Positions 17,715 through 27,056 of a DNA stretch of 64,000 nucleotides are shown piece by piece. Source of the DNA: Roseiarcus sp963696665 (lineage in GTDB: Bacteria > Pseudomonadota > Alphaproteobacteria > Rhizobiales > Beijerinckiaceae); the NCBI GenBank assembly GCA_963696665.1, contig CAVOLE010000029.1, positions 1 through 64,000 of the forward strand, given 5' to 3'. The translations under genes and the position numbers were made by a program. Numbering within the stretch: the first letter of the stretch is position 1; each line of letters begins with the position of its first letter. Under the pieces are notes generated by a model. That model saw nothing but the letters and a program-made list of their open reading frames with translations, did not search any database and was not told where the DNA came from.

Positions 17715-18680
17715 GTGACGGGGTACGAAGTGCGACCGTACGCGAGGTTGCGTGAAACTCTTGCGCAACGCGATCGCAGCTTGCGCGAGAAAGTGACTTC
17801 GTTGCATGACGCAGCGACCCTTGTGCAGGATGGAATGTCTGTCGGCATTGGCGGGTCAACGATGTCGCGCACGCCGATGGCGATGATCTGGGAATTGATG
17901 CGTCAGCGGCGGAAGCGTCTGACCTGCTCGCGCAGCATCGTTTCGACCGACGGCGACCTCTTGTTCGGCTCCGATATCGCCGACGAAGTCATCACCAGCT
18001 GGTTCGCGCAGGGCATTCTCTGGGGCCTGTCCAAGGTCATGCGCCACCATGTCGAGAGGGGCGGCAAGCGGTTCCAGGAATGGAGCCACATGGCGATGGG
18101 CATGCGCTTCCGCGCCGGCGGCATGGGCGTGCCATTTTTGCCGATCCGCTCGATGCTGGGCTCCGACGTTTTCAAGCAACGCTCGGAACCCAAGGAGTTC
18201 GATTGCCCTTTCACCGGCGAGAAGTTGCTGCTTGTCCCTGCGCTCAACCCGGATGTGGCGCTAATTCACGTCCAGCGCTGCGATCCTTACGGCAACGCCC
18301 AGATCGACGGCCTGCAGTTCATGGACATCGATCTCGCCATGGCGGCAGACCGGGTGATCCTGACGACTGAGCGCATCATCTCAAATGACCAGATCAGGCG
18401 CGCGCCGGATCAGACCAAAATTCCCTTCTTCTGCGTTGACGCGGTGGTTGAGGTCCCGTTCGGCGCGGCTCCGCACGAATGCTTTGGCGTCTACGAGCCG
18501 ATGATGAGTCACATGGAGTCTTATGTGGCGAAAGTGAACGCTGAGCCAGTTGAAGGCATGCGCGCCTACCTTGGGCGTCATGTCTATGAGCCGAAGACGT
18601 GGACCGACTTTCTCTCACTCATAGGCCTCGGCCAGCTGCTTGAGGCCGCCAACAAGGGGCGCAGCATCTACAATGACTGA
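17715..18680 (+). CDS. CoA transferase, alpha subunit (family I, glutaconate type)
   Basis: This 321-residue protein matches the A subunit of family I CoA transferases such as glutaconate or 3-oxoadipate CoA transferase. It has the glycine-rich start VQDGMSVGIGGSTMSRTPMA and the conserved block LVPALNPDVALIHVQRCDPY followed by GNAQIDG. These enzymes move CoA from acetyl- or succinyl-CoA to a free carboxylic acid, usually as the entry into CoA-dependent breakdown. GTG start at 17715 after GAGGACGGA. It overlaps the next subunit by 8 bp. The substrate cannot be read from sequence; the island context points to a ring-cleavage or deaminated acid. Confidence 0.85.
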   Translation: MTGYEVRPYARLRETLAQRDRSLREKVTSLHDAATLVQDGMSVGIGGSTMSRTPMAMIWELMRQRRKRLTCSRSIVSTDGDLLFGSDIADEVITSWFAQGILWGLSKVMRHHVERGGKRFQEWSHMAMGMRFRAGGMGVPFLPIRSMLGSDVFKQRSEPKEFDCPFTGEKLLLVPALNPDVALIHVQRCDPYGNAQIDGLQFMDIDLAMAADRVILTTERIISNDQIRRAPDQTKIPFFCVDAVVEVPFGAAPHECFGVYEPMMSHMESYVAKVNAEPVEGMRAYLGRHVYEPKTWTDFLSLIGLGQLLEAANKGRSIYND

Positions 18681-19443
18681 CAGCCAAAGCTGTACGGCCT
18701 CGGAGATGCTAGCGATCTTGAGTGCTCGCCAGCTCAAGGACGGGCAAGTTGTGTTCGCGGGAGTCGGCGTTCCGCTCCTTGCGGCGACACTTGCGCAGAG
18801 ACTGCACTGTCCGGGCCTGACGATTCTTTTTGAGGGCGGCGTTGTTGGCGCATTCGTGGAGCCTGGGAAGCTACCGCCCTCGACCAACGACCAGCGGTGC
18901 ACCAAGCGCGCGAATATGGTGCTCGGCAGCGCAGACGTGTTGCTGTTGCTGCAGCGAGGCTATGTCGATGTGGGTTTCATGGGAGGCGCGCAGATCGACC
19001 AGTTCGGCAACCTGAACTCTTCTTTTATCGGCGATCCCGCCGCGCCTAAGACGCGCTTGCCGGGCACTGGAGGGGGAAACGACATCGCGAGCCTCGCTAA
19101 CATGATTGTGGCGATGAAGCACGAGAAGAGGCGGTTCGTGGAGAAGGTCGACTTCATCACGAGCCCAGGCTTCATCCGCGGACGGAAGACGCGCGCTGAG
19201 AGCGGCCTGCCCGCAGGCGGGATGTTCCGCGTGATCACCGAACTCGCCGTGTTCGGTTTCGACGACGAAACGCGCCGAATGAAGGTGCTTGCCCTCAATC
19301 CCGGCGTGGACCGCGCGCAGGTTCAAGATAACACCGGTTTCGAGCTCATGTTCGACGAGGCCCTTTCGATGACCGAACCGCCAACTGGCCGCGAGATTGA
19401 AACGTTGCGGGTTCTTGATCCCGACCGTCAGTTCACGGCTTGA
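18673..19443 (+). CDS. CoA transferase, beta subunit (family I)
   Basis: This 256-residue B subunit partners the preceding gene. In this class the CoA-accepting Glu lies in the B subunit, and LTILFEGGVVGAF (about residue 56) fits that position. GFMGGAQIDQFGNLNSSFIG and PGTGGGNDIASLA are further family blocks. ATG 18673 overlaps the alpha-subunit stop, ensuring coupled synthesis of the two chains. The C-terminus is normal and the frame intact. Confidence 0.85.
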   Translation: MTDSQSCTASEMLAILSARQLKDGQVVFAGVGVPLLAATLAQRLHCPGLTILFEGGVVGAFVEPGKLPPSTNDQRCTKRANMVLGSADVLLLLQRGYVDVGFMGGAQIDQFGNLNSSFIGDPAAPKTRLPGTGGGNDIASLANMIVAMKHEKRRFVEKVDFITSPGFIRGRKTRAESGLPAGGMFRVITELAVFGFDDETRRMKVLALNPGVDRAQVQDNTGFELMFDEALSMTEPPTGREIETLRVLDPDRQFTA

Positions 19444-19461
19444 GGAAGCCGCTCCGGAGAA

Positions 19462-20463
19462 ATGCTGATGAAGAGTCTCGCCAAGACGTTTGGCGTCGCC
19501 GCGCGGAACTTCACCGCCTATCCAGAGATGCCGAGCGCCAAGGCGCTTGTCGAGTATGGCGTCCGGGTCGAAGAGTTAGGCTACAATTCGGTGTGGGTGT
19601 GGGATCATATCCTCTTGGGCGTCGAACCTAATTTCCCGATTGTTGATTCGCTTACCGTTCTGACCGGAATCGCCGCCCGCACGAGCCGTTTGAAAGTCGG
19701 GACTGGCGTCCTCGTCCTGCCTTTGCGCAACCCGGTCACGCTCGCCAAGCAGCTGTCGAGCCTCGACCATCTTTCGGAGGGCCGGCTCATCATGGGGCTG
19801 GCCTCCGGCTGGTATAAGCGCGAGTTCGACGCAGTCGGCGTTCCGTTCGAGAAGCGCGGCAAGCTCATGGACGAGAATCTCGAGATCATGAAGCGACTGT
19901 GGGCCGAGCCGAAGGTCGACGGGAAGTATATGAATCACAACATTTCCAGCGCGGTCATGTATCCCAAACCCTTTCAGAAGCCGCGCATGCCGGTGCTGAT
20001 CGGCGGTTATGTGGAGAAGGTGTTGCAGCGCGCTGCGACCGCCGGCGACGGCTGGCTGACCTATTTCTACCGCCCCGCCGATTTCAAGAAATCCTGGGAC
20101 AAGATTCGCGGGTTTGCAAAAGAAGCCGGCAAGGATCCCAATTCCTTGCTCAACGCCTCGCAGCTTCCGATCATGGTTGGGCAGTCCAGGGAGGCGGTGC
20201 GCGACGAGATGATGGAGTGGCTGAATAAGGAGTGGGACTTCCCCGCGCACAGCGACTGTTCGCGCGAGAGCGCAATCATGGGCACGGTCGACGATTGCGT
20301 CGCGCAGTTGCGCGAGCATTTCGCCGTGGGCGTGCAAAAGATCATCTTCGTTCCTTACAAATACCGCCCCGATCAGATCGAGACGATCGCGCGGGAGATC
20401 ATTCCGCGCTTGAAATTCGCTGTGACCGACGCGGCGGACCAGGAAAGAAAGACACGCCAATGA
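19462..20463 (+). CDS. Luciferase-like (LLM) flavin-dependent monooxygenase
   Basis: This 333-residue TIM-barrel protein belongs to the bacterial luciferase-like superfamily, which uses FMNH2 or F420. Typical blocks are LVEYGVRVEELGYNSVWVWD, HILLG, TSRLKVGTGVLVLPLRNPV, LAKQLSSLDHLSEGRLIMGL and PVLIGGYVEKVLQRAA. Known members open rings (RutA) or cleave C-N and C-S bonds (nitrilotriacetate and alkanesulfonate monooxygenases). No partner flavin reductase is in the island, so reduced flavin would come from elsewhere. The start could be ATG 19462 or 19468. It overlaps the next gene by 4 bp. Confidence 0.85.
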   Translation: MLMKSLAKTFGVAARNFTAYPEMPSAKALVEYGVRVEELGYNSVWVWDHILLGVEPNFPIVDSLTVLTGIAARTSRLKVGTGVLVLPLRNPVTLAKQLSSLDHLSEGRLIMGLASGWYKREFDAVGVPFEKRGKLMDENLEIMKRLWAEPKVDGKYMNHNISSAVMYPKPFQKPRMPVLIGGYVEKVLQRAATAGDGWLTYFYRPADFKKSWDKIRGFAKEAGKDPNSLLNASQLPIMVGQSREAVRDEMMEWLNKEWDFPAHSDCSRESAIMGTVDDCVAQLREHFAVGVQKIIFVPYKYRPDQIETIAREIIPRLKFAVTDAADQERKTRQ

Positions 20464-21740
20464 CCGATGCCAACCATAAGAAGATTCTCGACAAAGTCGA
20501 CGCAAGCCGCGACCAGGCAATCGGTTTCCTGCAGAAGATGGTCGCCATTCCGAGCGTCACGGGAGACGAGGCGGCGATCCAAAGGTTCGTGTCCGGTTAC
20601 ATGAAGGAGATTGGTCTTAACGTCGATCTCTGGGAGACCGATTGGGAGGCTCTGAAAAAGCATCCCGGCTACCGGCCCGTTCAGCGCGGATACGAAGGGC
20701 GCCCCAATATCGTGGGCGTGCTGAAGGGCACGGGCGGCGGCCGTTCGCTGCTACTAAACGGCCATACGGATGTTATTCCCGTTGGCGAGGGTTGGAGCGA
20801 TGATCCGTGGTCGGGACGCATCAAAAATGGGCGCGTCTACGGGCGCGGTTCCTGCGACATGAAGAGCGGCGTCGCTAGCCATATCCTCGCCGTGCAATAC
20901 CTCAAGGAACTCGACCTCACTCCCAAAGGCGACGTCATGATCAATGTCGTCATTGACGAGGAGGTGAGCGGCCACGGCACCCTCGACACCGTCATCCGGG
21001 GCTATAAGGCCGACGCCGGCATCTCCGGCGAGACCAGCGATCTTGCGGTGCAGTCCGCTTGCATCGGACGCATCTGGTTCGAGATCGAGATTCAGGGCAA
21101 GCCGGCGGGCATCCAGAAGCGGTATGAGGGCGTGAGCGGGATCGATCTCGGCAACAAGATCGCCAAGGCGGTCGCCGATCTGGAAGCCAAGCGGGTCGCG
21201 ACCGTGACGCATCCGCTTTATCCGAGCGCTATCAATTCGCTGCCCTGCATCGTCGGCAGCTTTCAGGCGGGCGGTTATCCGAGCGCCTTCCCGGCGAATT
21301 GCTTGCTCAAGGGCAGCATCGGCACCGTCCCCGGAGAAGACCACGAGGGCGTGAAGCAAAGCCTTGTGGATGAGGTCGCGCGCGCCGCCGCGGCGGATCC
21401 CTGGATGAAGGATCATCCGCCGAAGGTGAGGTTTGTCGGTTACGACGCCGAGGCGTCCGAGATCCCACTCGATCATCCAATCGTCGATACTGTGTCGCGC
21501 GCGTATACTGAGATCACCGGCAAGGCTCCCGTGATCAGCGGGCGACAGGGGGCGGCGGATACGCGCTTTCTCAACCTGTACGGCAATACGCCGACAGTCA
21601 TTTTCGGACCCGGTTCGACGGCTGTCATGCACGCCGACGACGAGTATGTTTCGATTGACGACTACCTCACGTCGATCAAGGTGATGGCGCTCGCGATTTA
21701 CGACTGGTGCAACGCCGAGCCGCTGCGCCGAAGCGCGTAA
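20460..21740 (+). CDS. M20-family metallohydrolase (ArgE/DapE type)
   Basis: This 426-residue zinc hydrolase of peptidase family M20 cleaves amide bonds such as N-acyl or N-carbamoyl amino acids. The metal site is complete: His in LNGHTDVIPVG, Asp in GRGSCDMKSG, the catalytic and ligand pair in VIDEEVSGHG, Glu in GISGETSDL, and His near the end in TAVMHADDEYV. The ATG at 20460 overlaps the upstream stop (ATGA). In the island it could remove an N-acyl, N-formyl or N-carbamoyl group released by the monooxygenase. The last is inference. A 94-bp gap separates it from the molybdenum hydroxylase genes. Confidence 0.85.
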   Translation: MTDANHKKILDKVDASRDQAIGFLQKMVAIPSVTGDEAAIQRFVSGYMKEIGLNVDLWETDWEALKKHPGYRPVQRGYEGRPNIVGVLKGTGGGRSLLLNGHTDVIPVGEGWSDDPWSGRIKNGRVYGRGSCDMKSGVASHILAVQYLKELDLTPKGDVMINVVIDEEVSGHGTLDTVIRGYKADAGISGETSDLAVQSACIGRIWFEIEIQGKPAGIQKRYEGVSGIDLGNKIAKAVADLEAKRVATVTHPLYPSAINSLPCIVGSFQAGGYPSAFPANCLLKGSIGTVPGEDHEGVKQSLVDEVARAAAADPWMKDHPPKVRFVGYDAEASEIPLDHPIVDTVSRAYTEITGKAPVISGRQGAADTRFLNLYGNTPTVIFGPGSTAVMHADDEYVSIDDYLTSIKVMALAIYDWCNAEPLRRSA

Positions 21741-21834
21741 GGCGATCGTTGTGGCTGGTTGAGTGGCGCCTCTTGCGGGTTTGGAGGCACGCTCTGCGAC
21801 TTAGTCGGGCGTTGCGGCTCAGGAAGGCCAGGTG

Positions 21835-24198
21835 ATGAGCGATCAGGGCGTCGGCGCCTCGGTTAGGCGTAAGGAAGACGACCGGTTCTTACGCGGGCGA
21901 GGCCAGTTCGTCGGCGATATTCGCCTCGTGGGCATGAAAGACGTCGCCTTCGTCCGCTCCCCGCTCGCCCACGCAATGCTGCGCGCTGTCCACATTCCCG
22001 AGGAGCATCGCGGCAAGGCCTTCGCCGCTATGGACCTCGTTGGCGTCAAGCCGATCGTCGCGGTGTCTGGACTCCCGGGGTTCAAGGCGTCGGAGCAGCC
22101 GGTCCTTGCGGACAAAAAGGTGCGGCAGGTCGGCGAACTCATCGCGATGTGCGTGGGCCGCACCCGGGCGGAGGCCGAGGATATCGCGGCAAGCATCGAG
22201 GTCGACCTCGATGAGCTGCCGGCCGTGCACGATATGCTGGCGGCGCGCTTGCCGAACGCACCCCTCCTGCATGAGCACTGGGGCGACAACACGTTCCTCG
22301 AAACGTTCGTCGACATCAATTTCGAAGCAGCGCTTGATGCGCCGATCAAAGTCACGCGGGAGATCTCGACCGCGCGCCAATGTATGGCTCCCATGGAGGG
22401 TCGCGGCACCGTCGCTTATTGGGACAGCCGCATGAACCAGCTGGTCTTGTACACCGGCAATCAGATGCCGCATATCGTGCGCACGGGGCTCGCGGAATGT
22501 TTGGGGCTGATGCAAACCCAGGTCCGCATCGTTTCGCCGGATGTGGGCGGCGGCTTTGGCTACAAAGGCATTCTTCTGCCTGAGGATGTCTGTCTCGGCT
22601 GGCTCGCCATGCGCTGTGGCCATCCCGTCCGGTGGCTCGAGGACCGGCGCGAGCATCTGACGGCCGGCGCGAATTGCCGGGAGCATCATTACCGCATCAC
22701 CCTCTATGCCGACCGCGATGGAACGCTGCGCGGCGTCGATTGTGAAGCGACCGTCGATTCGGGCGCTTATTCTTCGTATCCGTTCTCGGCCTGCCTCGAG
22801 GCGGCGCAGGTCGCGAGTATTCTGCCTGGCCCGTACGATTTCCCGTCCTATCGTTGCCACACTTGGTCGGCTGCGACCAACAAGTGCCCAATCCTTCCCT
22901 ATCGGGGCGTCGCGAGGACGGGCGTCTGCTATGCGCTCGAACTCATGCTCGATCTCGTGGCGCGCGAGGCCGGGCTCGAGCCCTTCGAGGTGCGGATGAA
23001 GAACCTCGTCCGGCCCGAGCAGATGCCGTTCGACAACATCACGAAAAAGCATTTCGACAGCGGCGATTATCCCGAGGCGCTGCGTTGCGCCTTGGACGCC
23101 GCCGACCTCGAGGGCGTCCGCGAGCGTCAGCAGCGCGGCGAGCCCGACGGGCGCCTCATCGGCGTTGGCCTTGCGGTCTATTGCGAGCAAGGCGCGCATG
23201 GCACCTCAGTCTATGCCGGCTGGGGGATTCCGATGGTGCCGGGACATGAACAGGCGACGGCGCGCATGACGCCCGACGGAGGCCTTGAGCTCAGGGTCGG
23301 CGTCCACTCGCATGGGCAAAGCATGGAGACGACGCTTGCCCAGGTCGCGCATGAGATTCTCGGCGTCGAGCTCGCCAAGATCAAACTCGTCCACGGCGAT
23401 ACGGAATACACTCCCTATTCGACCGGCACCTGGGGCTCGCGCAGCGCTGTGATGGCGGGCGGCGCGGTGGCGACAGCGTCGCGCGAGGTGGCGCGACTTG
23501 CGAAAGCAATCGGCGCGCATCTCTTGCAAACGGACGCTGAATCCGTCGAGCTGCGCGGCGGCGCGGTCCATGGACAATCCGGCCGCGTCACGCTCGCGGA
23601 GATCGCTCAAACCTGGTATCGACGCCCGCAAGACCTTCCGGCCTCTGTCGATCCGCGAGGGCTTGAGGCGACGATCGGTTATAAGCCGGGGCGCAACTCG
23701 GGCACGTTTAGCTACGCCGCGCATGTCGCGACCGTCGCGGTCGATCCTGAGACCGGGGAGATTGAAATTCTCGATTACGTCATCGTCGAAGACGGCGGCA
23801 AGCTCATCAACCCGATGGTCGTCGACGGCCAAATCTATGGCGGGTTCGCTCAAGGAATTGGCACTGCACTTTACGAAGAGATGAACTTCGACCCTTCGGG
23901 CCAACCGCTAGCGTCGACCTTCGCCGATTATCTCCTGCCCGGCCCAACCGAGGTGCCGGCCCCTCGCGTCCGCCACATGGAGACGCTTGCCCCCCATACG
24001 GAGTTTGGCGTGAAGGGGCTCGGCGAAGGCGGTGCCATTGCGCCGCCGGCCGCGATCGGCAACGCGATCAACGACGCCTTACGGCCTCTCGGCGCTGAGG
24101 TCTTTCATTCGCCGACGACGCCGCGGCGCGTGCTCGAGGCGATTGCCGCTGCATGGCGTGAGCGCGCGTCAGTTGTTTCCGAGGAACTGGAGGGGTGA
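21835..24198 (+). CDS. Molybdenum hydroxylase, large (molybdopterin-binding) subunit
   Basis: This 787-residue protein of the xanthine dehydrogenase/CO dehydrogenase large-subunit family binds the molybdenum cofactor and hydroxylates a carbon next to nitrogen in heterocycles, or an aldehyde. It starts with the typical RRKEDDRFLRGRGQFVGDI, contains VRIVSPDVGGGFGYKG, and ends with VKGLGEGGAIAPPAAIGNAI, which carries the conserved catalytic Glu. The CO-dehydrogenase loop with its Cys (VAYRCSFR) is not seen, so CO oxidation is unlikely. ATG 21835 has AGGAAGG upstream. It overlaps the FAD subunit by 4 bp. Confidence 0.9.
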   Translation: MSDQGVGASVRRKEDDRFLRGRGQFVGDIRLVGMKDVAFVRSPLAHAMLRAVHIPEEHRGKAFAAMDLVGVKPIVAVSGLPGFKASEQPVLADKKVRQVGELIAMCVGRTRAEAEDIAASIEVDLDELPAVHDMLAARLPNAPLLHEHWGDNTFLETFVDINFEAALDAPIKVTREISTARQCMAPMEGRGTVAYWDSRMNQLVLYTGNQMPHIVRTGLAECLGLMQTQVRIVSPDVGGGFGYKGILLPEDVCLGWLAMRCGHPVRWLEDRREHLTAGANCREHHYRITLYADRDGTLRGVDCEATVDSGAYSSYPFSACLEAAQVASILPGPYDFPSYRCHTWSAATNKCPILPYRGVARTGVCYALELMLDLVAREAGLEPFEVRMKNLVRPEQMPFDNITKKHFDSGDYPEALRCALDAADLEGVRERQQRGEPDGRLIGVGLAVYCEQGAHGTSVYAGWGIPMVPGHEQATARMTPDGGLELRVGVHSHGQSMETTLAQVAHEILGVELAKIKLVHGDTEYTPYSTGTWGSRSAVMAGGAVATASREVARLAKAIGAHLLQTDAESVELRGGAVHGQSGRVTLAEIAQTWYRRPQDLPASVDPRGLEATIGYKPGRNSGTFSYAAHVATVAVDPETGEIEILDYVIVEDGGKLINPMVVDGQIYGGFAQGIGTALYEEMNFDPSGQPLASTFADYLLPGPTEVPAPRVRHMETLAPHTEFGVKGLGEGGAIAPPAAIGNAINDALRPLGAEVFHSPTTPRRVLEAIAAAWRERASVVSEELEG

Positions 24199-25022
24199 AG
24201 CCGGTCAATTTCGACTATGCTCGTCCGAAAGACGTCGAGGCTTCGTTGTCGCTGCTCGCTGACGACGATCGTTCCGTCAAGGTCGTGGCCGGCAGTCAAT
24301 CTCTCGGGCCGATGCTTAATATGCGGCTGGTCCAGCCTGATCTTCTCGTTGATGTGACCGGCATCGATGAGCTTCGGCAAGTTGAAGAGGACGCCGAAGG
24401 CGTCGTGATCGGCGCCTGCATCACCCACGCTGACATCGAGGACTGCCGGGTCCCGGATGTGACGGGGGGCGCGCTGCCCGGCGTCGCCCACGGCATCGCC
24501 TACCGCGCCGTGCGCAACCGCGGAACGATCGGCGGCAGTCTCACCCACGCGGATCCGTCGGCGGACTGGATTTGCATTCTCGCCGCGCTTGGCGCGTCGG
24601 TCACGCTGCGCGGCCCGAGAGGCGCGCGCACGATCCCCGTCGAGGATTACATGCTCGGCGCGCTTGAGGCGGATCTCCGGCCAGGAGAACTGCTCGTTTC
24701 CGTCAAGGCGCCGCGGCTCAGTCAGTCAGCCCGATGGGGCTATTGCAAAATCTGTCGCAAGACTGGCGAATTCGCCCATGCGATTGGAGCTTTCGTCGTG
24801 GACCCGGATCGTGACGTCTGCCGCGCGGTGATCGGCGCGACCGAGACGCGGCCCATCGTCATCGCCGACGCCCGCTCCATTGTCGCCGACGGCGCGCCTG
24901 AGCGCTTCAATGGCCAGGCAGCCGATGAATTGGCGACTTCCGCCGGCATAAATGATCCGCTGGAGCGCCAGACGCATATCGTCGCGCTGAGGCGCGCCGT
25001 GGAACGGGCGACTAGGCGATGA
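24195..25022 (+). CDS. Molybdenum hydroxylase, FAD-binding medium subunit
   Basis: This 275-residue FAD-binding subunit of the CoxM type carries electrons from the iron-sulfur subunit to an acceptor. It starts VKPVNFDYARPKDVEASLSL and has the FAD-binding loops KVVAGSQSLGPMLNMR and RNRGTIGGSLTHADPSADW, as in CO and nicotine dehydrogenase medium subunits. GTG start overlaps the upstream stop, and its own stop overlaps the next ATG, so the three subunits are tightly coupled. Confidence 0.9.
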   Translation: MKPVNFDYARPKDVEASLSLLADDDRSVKVVAGSQSLGPMLNMRLVQPDLLVDVTGIDELRQVEEDAEGVVIGACITHADIEDCRVPDVTGGALPGVAHGIAYRAVRNRGTIGGSLTHADPSADWICILAALGASVTLRGPRGARTIPVEDYMLGALEADLRPGELLVSVKAPRLSQSARWGYCKICRKTGEFAHAIGAFVVDPDRDVCRAVIGATETRPIVIADARSIVADGAPERFNGQAADELATSAGINDPLERQTHIVALRRAVERATRR

Positions 25023-26224
25023 GTAAGGTCAGCCTGACCGTCAACGGCGGCGCGCTGACCGCTGAGGTGGAGCCGCGCACGCATCTCGCGGATCTGTTGC
25101 GCGAGACTCACAACCTTACCGGCACTCATATCGGTTGCGAGCACGGCGTCTGCGGCGCCTGCACGCTGCTTGTGGACGGCGCGCCGATACGCTCTTGCAT
25201 CACCTTCGCCATCGCCTGCGAAAACGCCGATGTCACCACCATCGAAGGGCTCGACGAGGACGAAATCGCGCGCGAGCTCAGGGCGGCGTTCACGGCTCAC
25301 CATGCGCTCCAATGCGGCTATTGCACCCCCGGCATGATTGTTTCCGCGCGCGATGTCGTTCTGCGGATCGAGCGCCCGACGGAACACGAGATCCGCATCG
25401 CCATGAGCGGCAATCTCTGCCGATGCACGGGCTATGTCGGCGTCGTGCGGGCCATCCAGAGCGTGATCGAGAACCGCCGCTCGCGCGGCCTTGTGGCCGT
25501 TCCAGGAGGAAATCGCGACCGGTTGGGACCGGCCGGTTCAGGGCTTGCCGGTGAAACGCATCGGACTCCTGTCATAGTTGCTTCTGCTGCCCCTCGCGCC
25601 GTCTCTCGCGCGGCTGGACGCGCGGCCGCGAGTCTCGGGAGCGACTGGAAGCCGCTGGTGGAGTTCCGGCAAAGCTTCGTCATCGCGCATCCAGTCGAGG
25701 AGGTGTGGGCCTTCTTCGGCCGGGTCGACGACGTAGCGGCGTGCCTTCCCGGCGCGTCGCTCGACGGCGGCGAGAGGGACGGCAGGGTCGATGGCAAGAT
25801 CAGGGTGAAGGCCGGTCCGATCTTCGCCGAGTTCACCGGCATCGCCCAGATCACCCGCGACGAGACGATGCATCGCGGCGTGATCGTAGGTTCGGGCCGC
25901 GACGCGCGCAGCAATTCCGCGACGCGCGGCATGATCACTTACTCCGTCAAGCTGGATGAGGGCGGCGGCGGCTCCCGCATCGATGTTGATGTCGGCTACA
26001 CGCTCACCGGAGTGCTGGCGCAATTCAGCCGCACGAGCTTAGCGCAAGATCTGGCGAGCCGCTTGATGGCCGCCTTCGCACAAAATCTCGAGGCGCGTCT
26101 TTCTTCCGGGAACATCGGCTCAGCGCCGCCCGTGATCCACGAACTCGACGCTGGGTCGCTGGTCGCTGGGTTGCTGTTCGGCAAGGCGAGGCGCTTCTTC
26201 GGTAGGCTCTTCGGCCGCGCCTGA
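25019..26224 (+). CDS. Molybdenum hydroxylase [2Fe-2S] subunit fused to a CoxG-like SRPBCC domain
   Basis: Residues 1-160 are a CoxS-type subunit with two [2Fe-2S] clusters: CEHGVCGACTLLVDG for the plant-type cluster and CGYCTPGMIVS with LCRCTGYVGVV for the second. After a linker of about 50 residues, residues 215-370 form a CoxG/SRPBCC domain (QSFVIAHPVEEVWAFFGRVD, then VAACLPGASLDG). CoxG-like proteins are usually encoded separately and help place or mature the enzyme at the membrane. Here the two are one 401-residue chain. The C-terminal LFGKARRFFGRLFGRA is basic and amphipathic, so membrane contact is possible. No frameshift explains the fusion. Confidence 0.9.
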   Translation: MSKVSLTVNGGALTAEVEPRTHLADLLRETHNLTGTHIGCEHGVCGACTLLVDGAPIRSCITFAIACENADVTTIEGLDEDEIARELRAAFTAHHALQCGYCTPGMIVSARDVVLRIERPTEHEIRIAMSGNLCRCTGYVGVVRAIQSVIENRRSRGLVAVPGGNRDRLGPAGSGLAGETHRTPVIVASAAPRAVSRAAGRAAASLGSDWKPLVEFRQSFVIAHPVEEVWAFFGRVDDVAACLPGASLDGGERDGRVDGKIRVKAGPIFAEFTGIAQITRDETMHRGVIVGSGRDARSNSATRGMITYSVKLDEGGGGSRIDVDVGYTLTGVLAQFSRTSLAQDLASRLMAAFAQNLEARLSSGNIGSAPPVIHELDAGSLVAGLLFGKARRFFGRLFGRA

Positions 26225-26303
26225 CCTGCCGGCGCAGCTCCATCGTCCGGGTTGTCGGCGGTCGCGAACTGGAATGGTTGTCCTGTCTGTCATAGGAAAG
26301 CCG

Positions 26304-27056
26304 ATGGGGAAATTTTCCACGATCTACAACCGCAGCCGCGTGCCGCTTTATCTTCAAATCGCCTCGGTGATGCGTCAGCGCATCAATTCCGGGCGCTGGG
26401 CGGAAGGCGAGAAAATCTCGACGATCGAGGAGCTGGAAGAGGAATTCGGCGTGGCGCGAGTGACGGTTCGCCAGGCGATCGAACTCTTGCGCGCCGAGGA
26501 CCTGCTGGAAGCCCAGCAGGGCAGGGGCACTTTCGTCTCTGGCAGACCGCCGAACGATCGCTGGCTCAACCTGGCGACGGACTTCGATTCGTTGGTCGAG
26601 TCCATCCGCAACAACGTGCTCAAGCGCGTGTTTGTCCAGCGGGACGCCGAGCTGCCGGCGCTCCCGCCGGGCGAAGGCGCTCCCGCAGAGACCTATACGT
26701 TCCTAAGGAGCGTTCAATTCAACAGCGGCAGGCCCTTTTCGGTCGTCAACCTGCATCTCGATCAGAGGCTGTTTTTGCGGGACAGTAAGCGCTTCATGCG
26801 TTCAGCCGCGCTGGCGAAGATCGTCGAGATGGAAGACGTCACGATCACGCACGCCTATCAAACATTCACGATCGGCGTCGCCGATCCGGAAACCGCTGAT
26901 CTGCTCGAAATCGGGCTCGGGGAGCCCACCGCGGACTGCCACCTCACCGTCATCGACGATCATGGCGTCGCGATCTATGTCGCTGACATCCACTACCTCA
27001 AGAATTGCTTCGTCCTGCGCAATGACCTGCTGACGCGCGGCTCCGAGCTTCGATAG
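26304..27056 (+). CDS. GntR-family regulator, HutC subfamily (UTRA domain)
   Basis: This 250-residue regulator has an N-terminal GntR winged helix (PLYLQIASVMRQRINSGRWA, EFGVARVTVRQAIELLRAE, QQGRGTFVSG) and a C-terminal UTRA ligand domain. UTRA domains bind small metabolites such as histidine-derived acids or sugars. It sits between the enzyme genes and the transporter genes, both preceded by the ATGATAGT-containing motif, so it probably controls both. ATG 26304 follows TAGGAAAG. Confidence 0.85.
   Translation: MGKFSTIYNRSRVPLYLQIASVMRQRINSGRWAEGEKISTIEELEEEFGVARVTVRQAIELLRAEDLLEAQQGRGTFVSGRPPNDRWLNLATDFDSLVESIRNNVLKRVFVQRDAELPALPPGEGAPAETYTFLRSVQFNSGRPFSVVNLHLDQRLFLRDSKRFMRSAALAKIVEMEDVTITHAYQTFTIGVADPETADLLEIGLGEPTADCHLTVIDDHGVAIYVADIHYLKNCFVLRNDLLTRGSELR

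Noticed and set aside
21889..23199. Minus-strand frame of 436 codons
   Set aside because: Antisense to the molybdenum hydroxylase large subunit; no recognisable motifs.
21835..24198. Aerobic CO dehydrogenase large subunit
   Set aside because: The CoxL active-site loop with its Cys is not found and the neighbouring genes are not a cox operon, so this is a general molybdenum hydroxylase.
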